This document shows positions 1 through 12,378 of a DNA stretch of 64,000 nt, in pieces; the stretch's first letter is position 1; each line of letters starts with the position of its first letter. Location: assembly GCA_001179505.1 (NCBI GenBank), contig CDMY01000077.1, forward strand, positions 145,461-209,460. Direction: 5' to 3'. The notes below the pieces were generated by a model. It had not been told where the DNA came from and searched no databases. It saw only the letters and a list, made by a program, of their open reading frames with translations. This stretch comes from Vitrella brassicaformis (lineage: Eukaryota; Sar; Vitrellaceae). Made by a program: the position numbers and the translations under genes.

Positions 1-2441
1 GGGACCTTGTCTATTTCGTCTTTGGCGGCCTTGAGTTGGACCTCCAGCTCGCCCACAAGAGATCTGCAGCAATCAAGGACGCACACACACATGGCATGCC
101 ATCCATGTATGCGCCTCCTGTGTTGTGTTGTGTGTGTATGTCCCTTTTTCGCACTTCTCCCGCTGCAGCGCCTGTTTGGTCGACCACACGGCCTCTTGAT
201 CCTTACGATGCTGACATGCCCCGACAGATACCCATACAGACAGATGGCAACCCTGCATGCGCAGCTGGCTCCCTCACCGACCGTGGGGTCGGCATAGTTG
301 ATGTCCGACTCGAGCACCTCGAGCCGCTCCTTTGCCGCCCGGCACTCCTCCTCCTTGGCCGCCAGCGCACTCACCCGTGCGGCCAGGTCGGCCTCCGTCT
401 GGTCCTTCTGGGCCTGCAGTGAGGCGATGGTGCGGTTGAGGCGGTCCTTCTCCTCTACCCACATGTCACGCTCGGACTGATCGGGCAGACACAGACACAC
501 ATCCACGTCTTTGAAAGTGGGTGAGGGTGGGGTTACGGTGAATTCTTGGTCCATTTGTTCGAATCGTTTGCGGCTGGCGGCCAGGCTGTCGGTCAACTCC
601 TCTATCTGCGCGGGGGGAGGGGGAGGAGCGGAGGAAAGAGAGGAGACGTGTGCACTGTACGTGTGTGGCTCGTTCCACCCATGTGTTTTCTCGCCCACCC
701 GTGTTTTCCATCCCTCAGCCTGCGACTCTAGCTGGGCGATCCGGTCGCCCTGGCCAGCTGACACATCCTGCACAGACGTGTAGGCATCCTGCAGGCAGAG
801 TCACACACAGACACACACACAGAGACAGAGAGACACACACGCGCACCCATCCCCGCTCCTCTGCCGTGCCGTGCAGTGCAGTGCCGTGCAGTACCTGCAG
901 CTGGTCGTATTGGTGTTGGAGTCTGTGGTACTCCCTGCAGCCGTTGTTGTACTTGAGGGTCAGCTCCCCCTGCTGCTGGGACAGGCCGTCCAGAGAGGCC
1001 CGGGCCTCACGGTGCTGCTGCTGCAGCTGATGAAACTCACGCTCTACCTCATTCAAACGCCTGTATCAGGGTATCAATGCAATCAGCTAGGCACGTGGAA
1101 AAAGGTCAGGTGCGGTATGTACCTGACTAATCTGCCCTTTTCCTCCTGCTGTCGTGCGGCTACTTCCTCTGTGCGCGCCCTCTGCGCCGTCAACCAGTTG
1201 ATGTCCTGTCCGACAGCCCACACACACACAGGTGCACAGTGAGGGAGTCGTGGCGACGGGTGAATGATTGGTGCACCTGTTCCTTTGTGTGCAGGGCCCG
1301 TTTCAGCTCCTGCACATGAGCCTCAACCTCCTGTTGCCTGTGTAATGGGCGCAGGTCATGCCATCGACGCCCCGACGCAGCGGGCAACTGACTTCCCTTA
1401 CGTGTTTCGCTCCATCTTGGCCAGCTGTCGTTTCAAGCGCTCATTCTCGCGCTCGACCTCCTCTAGACGCACCTGGCTGCCATCCAACCACCACAACACA
1501 TCAACACACACACACAGAGACAGAGAGAGAGAGAGTGAGACGTAAATCTTCCTTTCTCGCGCACAGACAGTCATCCGTACGTACATGTCATAGAAAAGTG
1601 TGTGGGAGTCGTTGGGTGCGGCCTGCAGATCTGGGTGACCCTCCTGCGGCCCCTGCAGCCGACTGAACGGAGCGAAGAGGCTACCGATGCCGCCATGGGT
1701 GGCCGTCTTGGCAGACGATGACATCTTGCGATACTCATCCAGAATGCGCTCCAGCTCACTGACACACACACACTTGATTAGCTGCTTGGCTCGTGAGGGC
1801 GAGGGAACACACTGACGCTTTGTCGTGTTGGAGTGCCTCGTGGAATCGTTCGTTTCGCTTGTTGCGCTCCCGCAGCACCTTGAGCTCGCTCTCGCAATCA
1901 CGCAAACGCTCATCCGAGAAGGACGCCTGACAGATACGCACAAACACACAGAGTCACACACCAAGAGAGAGACAGAGACAGGTCGCCCGCGACCTGCTTG
2001 TCACAATTGTGGCCCGCCCACCGACCTTCGAGCGTAGCTGGCTGAGCTCAGCCTCGAGTGCTTCCTTGTTCCTCTCGGCCGTATCTGCTTGATGGATGAC
2101 CAACACACACGCACACAACACGCCACACGGCAAAGTAATGTGTGTGTGCGTGTGCGGGACGGCCGGTGTCTTCAACTGACCGAGTTCTATTTGTTTGACT
2201 TTGAGTGCGTCGGACATGCCGCGGAGCTGACGCTCGACAGAGACCAGACGCTCACGGGCATCCTCAGCCCTGACAGCCAGCCACAGCGTGTCTCCCTCTC
2301 CCTGCCTCCCTGCTCCTATATAATGGGTGTGGTCATTCGCTCACTCAGCGAGTCTTGAAGTGAGTCTGTGTATCTGCTCCTCGTGCTCCTGCTGATGCTC
2401 GGCCGTGCCCTCGTACTCCTGATGCACTCACTCATGGATGA

Positions 2442-2478
<37 letters not shown>

Positions 2479-4457
2479 GGGGCGCCATATGCAGCCAGCG
2501 GTCACTCACAAGTGTGGCTTGGCTTTGCCGCAGGCATAATACCTTGTCGTGCAGCCGCTGCTTGAGCTTGGCATTCTGCAGGTGGGGAGGGAGAGATTGA
2601 GCAGCATCAAATCAAGGACAATGGATGTGTGTGTGCTAATGAATAGATGCGCTAGATATACTTACGTCCTGCGTGAGTTGCTGAGTCTGTTTGGTCAGCT
2701 CTTTGACGCGACTCTGCAGAGAACTGACAAGATGGAACAGGGTCACACACAGAATGACCGCCTCCCGTGTGCTGTGCGCCCCTTCCCTTGCTCACTTCTG
2801 TGTGATGACGGCATCCCACTCAGAGTCCTGCATGACACACATTATTCAGGCAAGGTACATTTCTGTGGTCCCTTTGTTTGTCTGTGTGTGTATTACTGTG
2901 CCGTATACATACCTGTTGGTTGCGCAGGTGGCTGTCCTTGGCCTGCAGCCGTATCTCATACCCCTGCACCTCAGCCCGCAACGCCGCATTCTCACCGCAC
3001 AGACGATCCTGCACACAAATCAACAACACAATACAACACAATACAATACAACACAACACCAGCATACTATTCTTCTTGTTCTTATGCTTCTTACGATTTG
3101 ACTCCTCAGTTCCTCCCTCGTCGCCCCCTCTGCCGCCCCCCAATTCATGTGAGGAGTGGCACCCGCTGGCATCATCGCCATCCCGCTAGCCGTCCTATCC
3201 CTCTCTCTGACACCAGCAGGCCCCGCACCGCCACCGGCACCAAGCCGCGACGACGGCACAGGCGTTCGGATTGGCGAGCCGTCGCTAGCCACCTCGCGAT
3301 GTCTTGGCGATGATGCCTGTGGGAGGGCTCCCACGCCGCTATCCCCCTCGCCCGTGTGCAGGGACGCCCCGCCGTCCGACCGCCTCGTCTGGCGGTAGCC
3401 GCCCAGCACGGGCGACCGCGACTTGTCCTTCTCGGGTGTGGGGTGGCGCTTCGTGCTGTCGGCAGAGAATGGCGGGCCGCGATGCCCGAACGTCGGGGGG
3501 CGGCTGGATGGATGATCCTGTCCACCCACGGTCGCCAGCGGGAGTCGGCTCAGCGCACGGCTCATGTCGTCTTGCTGCTGGTCATTTCTGGTGGATGTGA
3601 TGGGTTTAGTGGATGGGGCCGTGTTGAGGTTGGCCGCCCAAAGTGGAGATGAGAGGCGTCTGAGCGGCTTGAGGTGCCGGTCGGCCTGGCCAGAGTGGGC
3701 GGGGGTTGACCGCCGACTGCTGTGTGCGCGACTGGCGGTGGCGGTGGCTGTGCTCGCAGCGGCAGACGAGAGGGACTCTATCGCCTGACACAAACAAATA
3801 GCACACGAACAGACAGAGAAACCGGTTTGTGTGCATGATTTGTGTGTGTCGTCCCCCCCCACTTACCGGTTTGAGTATGGCCACGAGTCTGGCCTGCATG
3901 TCGCCCCCCTGCTGCTGCATCATGTCGGCTATCACCTCCTCCTTCCGCGGACCACACGCACCGTACACCACCACACACCGCCACAAATCGCCCAACTCAT
4001 GACCATGACCGTGGCCATCGCCGCCCTGGCCGGGCATCACCGTCGGCAGCGGCGGCCGTATGCCAAACTCCCCCTGCACAAACGACAGCAGGCACTCCCG
4101 CGCGCTGCTGTAGTCATGAATGGTGCTCGACAGCGCCCCGGGAGCACTGCATGGACGGGGAGAAGGCAAAGATCCATCCATGGTTGTGTGTGTTGGGTGT
4201 CTGGCGTGGCGTGGCGTGGCGTCCAGTTACAGGGCTTTGACGACGGCGACGAAGAGGGCGGTGGATGTGAGGCTGGGCAGCTCTACCACGCTGCGGATGT
4301 TGTCGGGCAGGACCGTGCAGCCACGCAGCTGAAACACACATCGCACCAAGATCATCGTCACGACGTGATGAATCCTGGCACCGATGGATGGATGGTGCTG
4401 TGGAGAGATCAATGCGTCACTCACCCATTCTGCGATGGTTTCAAGCTCCCCAGCCAT
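1..4457 (-). CDS. Long coiled-coil protein with possible CH/HOOK-like N-terminus (3' end outside window)
   Basis: Minus-strand multi-exon gene, cut by the left edge. The start at 4457 opens with MAGELETIAEW. The first exons join in frame: 4457-4425, 4328-4231, 4146-3867, 3784-3095, 3008-2913, 2827-2796 and 2723-2666. The first ~135 residues form a compact, leucine-rich segment with spaced motifs (VLPDNIRSVVEL, YSSARECLLSFV) that resembles the CH-like head of HOOK-type adaptors; this is a weak similarity by eye. A ~230-residue Ser/Pro/Arg-rich linker follows. Downstream exons are heptad-rich coiled coil, e.g. RLEEVERENERLKRQ near 1450, SELKVLRERNKRNERF near 1880, and further coiled coil near 300-440 and at the edge. 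Probably a structural or motor-adaptor protein. The head-to-head neighbour starts 105 bases away. Exon boundaries below 2666 were not all resolved. Confidence 0.75.
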
Positions 4458-4562
4458 GGCGCTAAGGGAAGGCTTCGGGGCGGCGAGGCGTTACACGAAA
4501 ACCCTGCACACGAACAAAACCCTGAAGGGCTAATTGCTGCCTTATCGGTAAACTGAGGCTGA
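4458..4562. promoter_or_regulatory. Short shared upstream region between divergent genes
   Basis: Only 105 bases separate the start codons of the minus-strand coiled-coil gene and the plus-strand possible mitochondrial-protein gene, so promoter elements for both must lie here or in their first exons and introns. No TATA box or known motif was recognised. The call rests on layout alone. Confidence 0.3.
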
Positions 4563-7500
4563 ATGATCTTTCGGCTTTTTCGGCGCTACTTGGTCAGGGC
4601 ACCTTCCCTCATACAGAACTGGCGCCCTTTCTCGACTGCACCGCACCACACACCAGCAGCAGCAGCAGCAGCGGCACCATCAGCTGCAGCAGACGATGAG
4701 TCCCCCTACCCCGACGACCTTCTAGATCTCGCCGGCGACGATGACGACGACATGGACGACACTGACTCGCCTGAGGCCATCGACAGGAAGCTCCAGGAAG
4801 CCGGCCTCGCTTCCCCTCAGGCAGCGGCCATGTGGCACATGAGCGCAGGGCGGCAGCGGGAGCACGGTGCCGCCGCATCATACAGAGATGACGCAGAGGA
4901 CGACCATTATGCGTTGTGGAATCCTCGGCGGGTCAGCCCCTTCACGCCACGAGGCCAGGAGGGCCCCTACCTCAGGTCGTCCCTCACGACGTTCAGCAAC
5001 TCGCCTCGAGCGCGAGACCGGCGGAGAGCCTTGCTGACTCTGGTGGACTATGAGGCCATTTACAGGGAGCAAGACGAGCGGGCCAGGCGCAAGGAAGAGG
5101 CGAAAGCGCGGAGAGCTGCACAGACATCTCCCGCACCGCGGCAGCAAGACGACCACGCCTACGCCTATCCCGCCTCGCCTGTTTCTCCCATTGTCCGTGC
5201 AGCACGTCGAGCGGTGGACGACAGCTTTGTTGGGGCGGGCAGCCGCGCGACGAGGCCTGACGGGACGCCCACATCGCTGTCGCTATCGGCGCCATCACGG
5301 TGGCGAACAAGGCTGCCCGGCGGCCCGCCGAATGTGTATAAGGTCAAGGTGCTGGATGTGGATAGGCTGCCCATCAAGGAACTGCACTCCCTCTTCATGT
5401 ACACACTTGTCAGAAGGTGAAAGAACACCCAACACAAACACGGCCCAGGCCCAGAGAGAGCACCACAGCATGCAAGTGTTGTGTGTGGTGAATGTCTGTC
5501 TGTCTGTCTGCAGGCTGCCGGCGGAGAAGTGTGTGCGTGTGGCGTCCCGCATAGCGGCGCTGCGGGACAAGCCGACGCAGCGCAACTACGAGCACTTCAT
5601 CCGCGACGTGCAGCGGGAGTTCAGGGTCAACTCCCCCAGCCTGCTGGCCTACCTGCTGCGGTGCCACCAGACCATCGCCGTGCCCTATATGGTCGACTAC
5701 ATACGCAAATACGGACATGTGAGCTAAGCTGAGCACCAAGGCGCCGCACCCAGCCATATATACGCATTGCATGGCGGTCACATCAAAGAAGAGAGGGGCT
5801 GTGTTATGTGTGTGGGTCGATGATGAACCAGTTTTCTCGCGGTTTTATCGCGGCTCAGATAGAGCGGAGCCTCCACCCTCGCCTCTTCGACTTCGCCAGG
5901 TAGGTGTGTGTGGGCGGGGCGGGAAAGGCAATGATATCAGCAAGCCTAGGAGTTTCTTGTCATATTGTATTGTATTGTAATGTGTGTGTCGTTTGCGTGT
6001 GTATGTGTGCAGGTTTCAGGACAAGGGTGGCATCCGGCCTCTCCCGATGGTCATCACGCGCCCCTGGGCGTTGAACAGCTACGTGCGGCTGATGGCCAAA
6101 TCGTCGACCAAGACCTACCTCAAGGAAGCACTCTACTACTACGGACATGTGCGCATGCGCACCACAACAACCAACAGCCATCACACGTGCCCTCAGTCAC
6201 GGCACTGATCGATTCACCACACCATGTCGGTGTGTGGGCGTGTGTCAGATTGCCCCCCGCCATTTGAGTCCTGAGCTAGATGAGACCGTCGGAGCGGAAG
6301 TCAAGGTCCACGAAATGGTAGCCAATCGGATACACAGACGCATTTCTAGCGGGCAGGGGGTGCATATATGGCGTGTGTGCAGGTGTTGGATCTGCGTCGG
6401 TCGCAGAGGAAGCTCCCAAAGCGACCACCACTGCTGGACGTACGCAGCGAGAAACGCACATCAGACACAGGGGGTGGGTGCCTTCATGTGTGTGGTGTGT
6501 CTGTCCGTCTGACATCCATCCATTCATCAGGCCGTTCTTGCCGCAGAGTACACTGGAAGAAGTAAGCCCACTCACGCTTCAAATGGAGTGTCGACGTGGG
6601 TAACACATCTCTCTCTCTGTGTGTGTGTGTGTGTGTGGTGTGGACAGCGATGGATGAGGTGCTCCACGACGCCATCGAGGCAGACGGCGAACGCCAAAGC
6701 GACGATGAGGACGATACCGACACTCGCTCAGGAGACGACCAGGGAGAGGAGGATGAGTCGAGCGATGAAGAGCACCAAGGGGAGGATGACTACCACCACC
6801 ACCACCACTCTCGCCACGGGCAAGACCGACCTCCAAGGCGCGCTGAGCAGATGGCCATGGACGCCCCAGGCACCTCAGATGCTCCCTATGAAGCCGCTGA
6901 CGACGACAAGGACGAATTCTACTCCACCCAGTTCTTCCCCCGGCCATCCCCCACCTCCCCCTCCCCCTCCCTCTCTGCCCACGACGACGACCATCACCCC
7001 CAGTCGGACTCCCACCATCGCCACGTGACATCGCAGAGCGTGGCCTTGCAGTTCGAGAAGGTGGCTCCTGCCCTGCCGGCCCGGTATGTGGACATGGCCT
7101 CTGCGGACCCCGCTGAGGGCATGGTGCTCGACCCCACTATGGAGCCCAAGGTGTATCGGTCGGAGGCGCAGCGGGCGGGGGAGGGCGAGAGGGACTTTGA
7201 GCGATTCGCCGAGAGATGGTGAGGGGGAGGGGGAGGGGTGTGTGGTGCTGACTGGTTGGTATGTCTGTGTGGCGTCATCTCATCTACCCGTTCATTTCAT
7301 CAGGTGGAAGAAGAGAAGGCGGACACACTTTGCCTTCAACAAGAAGGTGAGCTGAGCGAGGGAGAAAAGGAGTGGGTATGTGAGCTGAGCTTCATCGATC
7401 ATTTGCTGTCTGTATGCATCATGCGATGCAGCACTTCACCCTGGTGGATGGACGCTGGCAAATCACCGGCCCCACGCTCGCAGGCAAATACCAACCAAAG

Positions 7501-8126
7501 AAGAGGTAGGTATCTGTCCCACATCCCACATCCACGCACAGCACACACAAAGCCAGACAGACAGACAGACCCCCACACAGGCAGACAGACATCCCTCTCC
7601 CCTTGCCCTCTTCCCTCAGGCATGCCCCCCACACCGTTCTGCGCGCCCGCATGGCCGAGCGGCTGCAGCGAGAGAGGCGTGTTCGAGCCAAGCTGCTGGC
7701 GCAGGGCATCTCCACCCGGCCGCCATCCCAAGAGCTGCAGGCCATGATGCAGATGCAGACCAGCAGCAAGCAGCCATTATCGCGCCTGTCACCCAACCAC
7801 CCCATGTACCAGCCTTCAACAGCTGCACCACCAGCATCAAGTCAGCAGCAGCAGCAGCAGCAGCAGAGTGCCCTCTCCCAGACTGACGGAGCTGTGAAGA
7901 GCTCGTCTTCTGAGGAGATTGGGCGTCGTGGGTCGTCTGAGACCAACCTGCCAAGAGGTCAGTTCGTCGGTCAGTCACTTGACGCATGGACCTTCGTCTG
8001 TCGTGTGTGTGTGTGTGTATTGGCATCCCTCCCTCCCTCTCTCTCTCCCTGCCCTGCTTTGTTTGTGCAGGTGTGTGTCGCATGAGGCGTCGAAGTCGGC
8101 GGCCGCCTGTAGATGTGCGTAGCTAG
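4563..8126 (+). CDS. Unknown protein, possibly mitochondrial, with acidic and poly-Q regions
   Basis: Plus-strand gene of about ten exons. The N-terminus (MIFRLFRRYLVRAPSLIQNW, then RPFST) is basic, lacks acidic residues and looks like a mitochondrial presequence. An Ala-rich then Asp-rich stretch follows. Later exons encode a folded-looking core: 5515-5718 ending IRKYGH, then FSRGFIAAQIERSLHPRLF, then GGIRPLPMVITRPWALNSYV. Next come an acidic, poly-His segment (about 6650-7220), a basic block (KKRRRTHFAFNKK), a GRWQITGPTLAGKY segment and an Arg-rich helix. A CAG repeat at about 7843-7866 gives eight glutamines. The last exon begins at 8071 and stops at 8126; phase 1 on both sides of the last intron supports that join. 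I do not recognise the family. Confidence 0.7.
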
Positions 8127-8612
8127 CCAGGCAGATCATTGTCGTGTGATGCACGTCCCGGTCCGTCCATAGAACGTTGAGTGAATGCGATGTGACTCAC
8201 AGCGTTGTGACACAAAGACACATGCAGTGAGGCGTATCTGTGCTCGTCCGTCCATCCATGGCCTGGCCTATGCAGGGTTGTGCATCGGACTCAAAGACGG
8301 TTCGTGAGTGTCTGGGGTAGAGCGTCATTCAGAAAACAAATCCCCTTGGCCCCACTGCATGGCCCCAAATGACAATTTCCCCTCCATCCGATCCCCTCCT
8401 CCCAACGACTGACGCAGCTCCCACGGGTCTGTTCACGAGGCAGACCCCATTGCTGTCCCACAGCAACCTTGGCGCCGAGTCGGATGTCTGCTGAAGAAGA
8501 AAGGCCCGCCTAGCCGACCATGGGTCAAGGTGGTAAGGAAGCAGAGTGGGAGGAGGAGAGACGCCACATCTGAAAGTCATACCATTGACTGACTTTGTCT
8601 GTGTGTTTGCAG
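8127..8612. other. Stretch without an assigned gene
   Basis: Lies between the stop of the possible mitochondrial-protein gene and the first clear exon of the TSP1 gene. It probably holds the 5' exon(s), including any signal peptide, of the TSP1 gene, but I could not identify a convincing start. A possible exon near 8415-8490 lies between an AG and an in-frame stop. Nothing else is recognisable. Confidence 0.4.
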
Positions 8613-9953
8613 TGCCGAGCTGCATATTGCCCGACTGGGCGGACCAGCCGTGGAATGACTGCAACGTCACGTGTGGTGGGGGCGTCCAGAACCGCACCAG
8701 GCAGACGCCAGAGGACAGCAAGAGGCCCCAACATGACCAAAAGGACTGCGGTCGACACACAATGATGTATGCCCGGCAGGCACTGCTCTGCACTGTTCTC
8801 CTGTCCTTCTATGTGTGTGGCCACCGCAGGTTTCTGCCATGGGGACCATCCCCATGCGTACAACCGAGGTCTAGACTGCTGCAGTCTTGACCAAGACAAA
8901 GACAAGGACCCGCTGGTCAGGCCGAGAGGGCGGATGGCGGGAAGGGGTGGGGAGGGCAGAGCAATATCTGTGGCTGTGGGTATGTGTGCGGTGCAGTCGC
9001 TTGATTCCACGACTTGTGGGGGCGACATCAAGCCATGTTCGGAGGTGGCACACGCAATCAGCTGCGCAAGGAGCATGGAGGGTGCGCAGGCCTCAACAGA
9101 GGCGCATCTATTGTTCGTCCATCTTGATGTCTGTCCATCAGAAATGCTCCAGGAGAGACCCTGCAACACACAGGACTGCGGTGAGACAACCAAACCAGGC
9201 AGTTCCCTGCCTCTTTCACACGACAGCGCTCCCCCTTGTGTGCTGTGCTGATGTAGGCGTGGATTGTACAATGGGCGATTGGTCAGAGTGGAGCTGCGAA
9301 CTCACTACGCCGGGAAAGTAAGACATTCAGACGCAGAGACACATACAAGCCCACCCCTAACGCCCTCTCACTCTCTCTCTCTCTCTCCGGTGGCTGCAGC
9401 TGTTCGACGGCCATCTTGACTCATCGCCGGTCGCGCACGACTGAGGGCCGGTCGCCCGGCAGCACGGACTGCCCCGAGGAGGAGGTGACCTCCGGTGGGC
9501 CCTGCACCGCCCTCCCTCCTGAGTGCATGACCACCGAAGCGCCACGGGACCTATCCGCCGTGGGCGAGGAGGCCGGACACGATGGGGGGCCCCAACAGCA
9601 GCCATTTTGTAAGGCCCCCTTGGCTTGGCTTGCTGGCTGACGAAATGACTCGATCGACGCATCCGTGTCTCTGTCTGCCCTCTCTCTATGTGCGTGTGTG
9701 TCCAGTTGCTGGGTCGCCATCGATGCGTCACGGCAGCCCGTCTGTGTTTCTGCTTGTGCTGGTCATGCTGCTGGCATTGGTGTCTCACCACATTGGTGGG
9801 CGCAGGCGAAGAGAGACACACATGATTCGAACAGCGGAGGGAGGGAGGGAGGGGCCAAAGAGCTCTACTGTTGATCAACAAGTGGCTATCGCATCGCAGG
9901 GGGGCAGTAGGTGGGTGCTTTGTCGGTCGATAAGCTGGCGTGTGACTGACTGA
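8613..9953 (+). CDS. Thrombospondin type 1 repeat membrane protein (5' end unresolved)
   Basis: The exon starting at 8613 (after tttgcag) encodes a classic TSP1 core: DWADQPWNDCNVTCGGGVQN followed by RTRQ. Further Cys-rich exons follow: one with FCHGDHPHAYNRG (about 8830), one with STTCGGDIKPC (about 9000), ERPCNTQDCG (about 9150) and a second repeat VDCTMGDWSEWSCEL (9256 onward). A linker with CSTAILTHRRSR continues it. The last exon has one hydrophobic segment, VFLLVLVMLLALVSHHIGG, followed by RRRR, so this is a type I membrane protein with a short basic tail; the stop is at 9953. In apicomplexans, TSP1 membrane proteins act in adhesion; here a surface-adhesion role is inference. Tail-to-tail with the carrier gene 228 bases away. 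Internal splice sites are approximate. Confidence 0.7.
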
Positions 9954-10180
9954 GAGGGCATGGGGCGTAGCGCATTGGGGCGTATTGACTGACTGACCGT
10001 GTTGACTGAATGTGTGTCATGCATGGATTGATGAATCAATCAATCGAGTCGGCAAAAGTCGGTCAAAACTGCAAATGTCAATCGAAGCGACCTGTACACG
10101 CACTCAGGAATCGATACACGCTGGTCTATATGTACACGGACACACACACACCACCTCTCTGCCGTCACTGCAATGACTGT

Positions 10181-11930
10181 TCACAGGGTCCCCCGGTCAG
10201 CGCACTGCTTGCCGCAAAATGACGCGTGCCAGAGGGTTCGGATCCGCTCATACGTACACATCGTCACGACTGTGGCCGGCAGCTGCCGGACGATGTTGAG
10301 CAGACACCCACGATCTGCACACAACCACAACCACACATCACGTATAGCTATATAGGGTGCAGAGCCCCTTGCAGGTTCCTTCCCATTCGGCTTACATAGT
10401 CCAGCCATGCCCTCATGCCGTGCAATCTTCCGCAGAGCGTCAATCACCCCCTTGTATCGGTGCCTGTGTGCTTCGGAGTCGGAGGGCTGATGGATCGGGG
10501 GAAAGGGCGGCACGGCGACGTCTACCAGGACGCGCGGTGAGTGTGCAGAGCGGGGCACACGTGAGCTGGGGAAGGAGGGGGGAGGGTGGAAGGGGGAGGG
10601 GGCGTGGTCATGGGCGGGCGATGGCGCCTGCAGGCGGGTGCGCAGGACTTCGTGTGGGTACGTGAGAGACGTTGCTGTGATTTTCGCCTGTATATGCACA
10701 CACATAAGTTTAACAAGGAGGGCGGACGAATGGGATGCATTGGGGTGAGATAGATGAGTGAGTCATCTGTACAAGTATAGACGCAGCTGCGATGTCCATG
10801 CTGTTGTGTGGCACACCCTCTGAGGGAGTGGGGCTGCGGCTGCGGCGCCACTGACGCAGAGTCAGACAGACATCACTATCCACGAATCTCTTTTTTCGCA
10901 TCTGATCTTTCCTACCCTTCTCAGCGAAGCCTTCAGTTCCTCATACAGAGGGAAATAGATGGCCACGTGCGACAGACCAAGTAGGGAAGCGCCAAGACCT
11001 GCACAAGGACGCCAACAGTGAGCGAAATTCCCTCCCTAAATGGCGACTTCCGCCAGCCACCTGCAGGGTACCTCACCTGAGTAGAAGGCCATGACTCCCT
11101 CCTTCTGGTAGATCGACTTGACGGCGTGAAAGAGCCCACGATACTCATAGGAAGGTGCGGTTGCCCTGATGCCCGCCCCGCTGCCTTTGGCGTGTTTGTC
11201 ATGGCGCATGACCATGAGCCGAGTGCGGACGACGAACAGTGGGTTGCTGCAGATGTCCGCACACGCACCAGCAGACACGGCAGCAAGGGCGTTGACCAGG
11301 GAAGAGTACAGGTGGGAGTCATTCTTCGATGCACCACCATTCCTGATATGGACGGATGACATACAGTCAGGAAATGTGACCGAGCGGTGCCGTAAGTACC
11401 TCGCCTGCACTTTCGCCTTTATGGACTCATAGAGAGGAAAATAAATCGACCAGAAGAATGGCACGCACACAACAGTGGCACTGAAGCCGCGATAAAAACC
11501 ACGAAGGCCTTCATGCTGTGCCGTCTCCATGAAGCAAGAAAACAGGTCACGCGCAGTCTTCCATCGCCTCAGGCTCGCTGCAAAGTGACTGCCCTCTTGG
11601 TGATGCCTCCTCCCCACAATCTGCAGTCGGGCCTTCAAGACCTGCACACACAACGAACAGGGTGCACAGACAGACGACATGCCGACACATCAGATGTATT
11701 CGTATTACATCGAGAGGCGAACATGTAACCGCTGTTGCCAATCCAGCTGCAATGCCCGCAACAAACTGGGCCGTGAACAGGCGAGGCTTTTCTGTAGAGT
11801 GATTGGCTCTCTTGTTCTACTCATCGTCGTGTACCTTGTCGCAGTGTGCCAGGAAGGAAAGATCAGTTGACAGGGAGGTCAGAAAGCCTCTATCGACCTG
11901 AAGGGCGGCCTCGCCGCTCTCTGAAGCCAT
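10181..11930 (-). CDS. Mitochondrial carrier family protein (SLC25), NAD/FAD-carrier-like
   Basis: Minus-strand multi-exon gene with all three SLC25 repeats. Repeat 1: FVAGIAAGLATAVTCSPLDV spliced to LKARLQ, giving the PxDxxKxRLQ signature, then GFYRGFSATVV. Repeat 2: SAGACADICSNPLFVVRTRL, and YRGLFHAVKSIYQKEG. Repeat 3: TYPHEVLRTRLQ, YKGVIDALRKIARHEGMAGL, and the final RQLPATVVTMCTYERIR. NPLxVVRTRLM and YPHEVLRTRLQ fit the group that moves NAD, FAD or folate and pyrimidine nucleotides, but the substrate is not certain. The proposed start, 11930 (MASESGEAALQV), does not join to the next exon in a clean phase, so the 5' end may be wrong. Head-to-head with the channel gene. Confidence 0.85.
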
Positions 11931-12378
11931 TGAATCGCAGTCACTTCTTCATCCGTGCAGTGTCAACGAAATCTGAATACACAATGAAGCAAGCAATTCC
12001 AAAGGCACACACACCATTCCCGTCCTGCTCATGTCTGCTTACCTTGTCGACGAGGAAGAAACCATGAGATCCGCTGTGAGGAAGCGAATAAGCAAAGGCC
12101 CAAGCACAGGTTCCCAGGCTGTCGTCCGCGTGATAGGACAGATACCTTGACAGTCCAGAGATGGCCTTCGATGAGCTTTCTGAGCTCGCATTTTTCTCTC
12201 CGGTTTCTCTCCGCTCTCCGATGTCGCACGACGCTTCCCAGGCCGCCGAGGAATCACTGGCTTCCCTTTTTCGTCTGTTTGGTCGCCGCAGCGTCTTTCT
12301 CTGCGGGCCCCAACAGATGCCACTGAGTGTCCCATACTGACGTGTCCCATAGGGGCTGAGAGGTGAAGGAGGACCACG
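11931..12378. promoter_or_regulatory. Shared upstream region of carrier and channel genes
   Basis: 448 bases separate two divergent start codons. Open frames here look antisense or incidental and lack family motifs. Promoters for both genes are expected here; no specific element was recognised. Confidence 0.3.

Noticed and set aside
8525-9271. 248-residue minus-strand open frame opposite the TSP1 gene
   Set aside because: It lacks any recognisable motif and spans both exons and introns of the well-supported TSP1 gene; GC-rich DNA gives such shadows.
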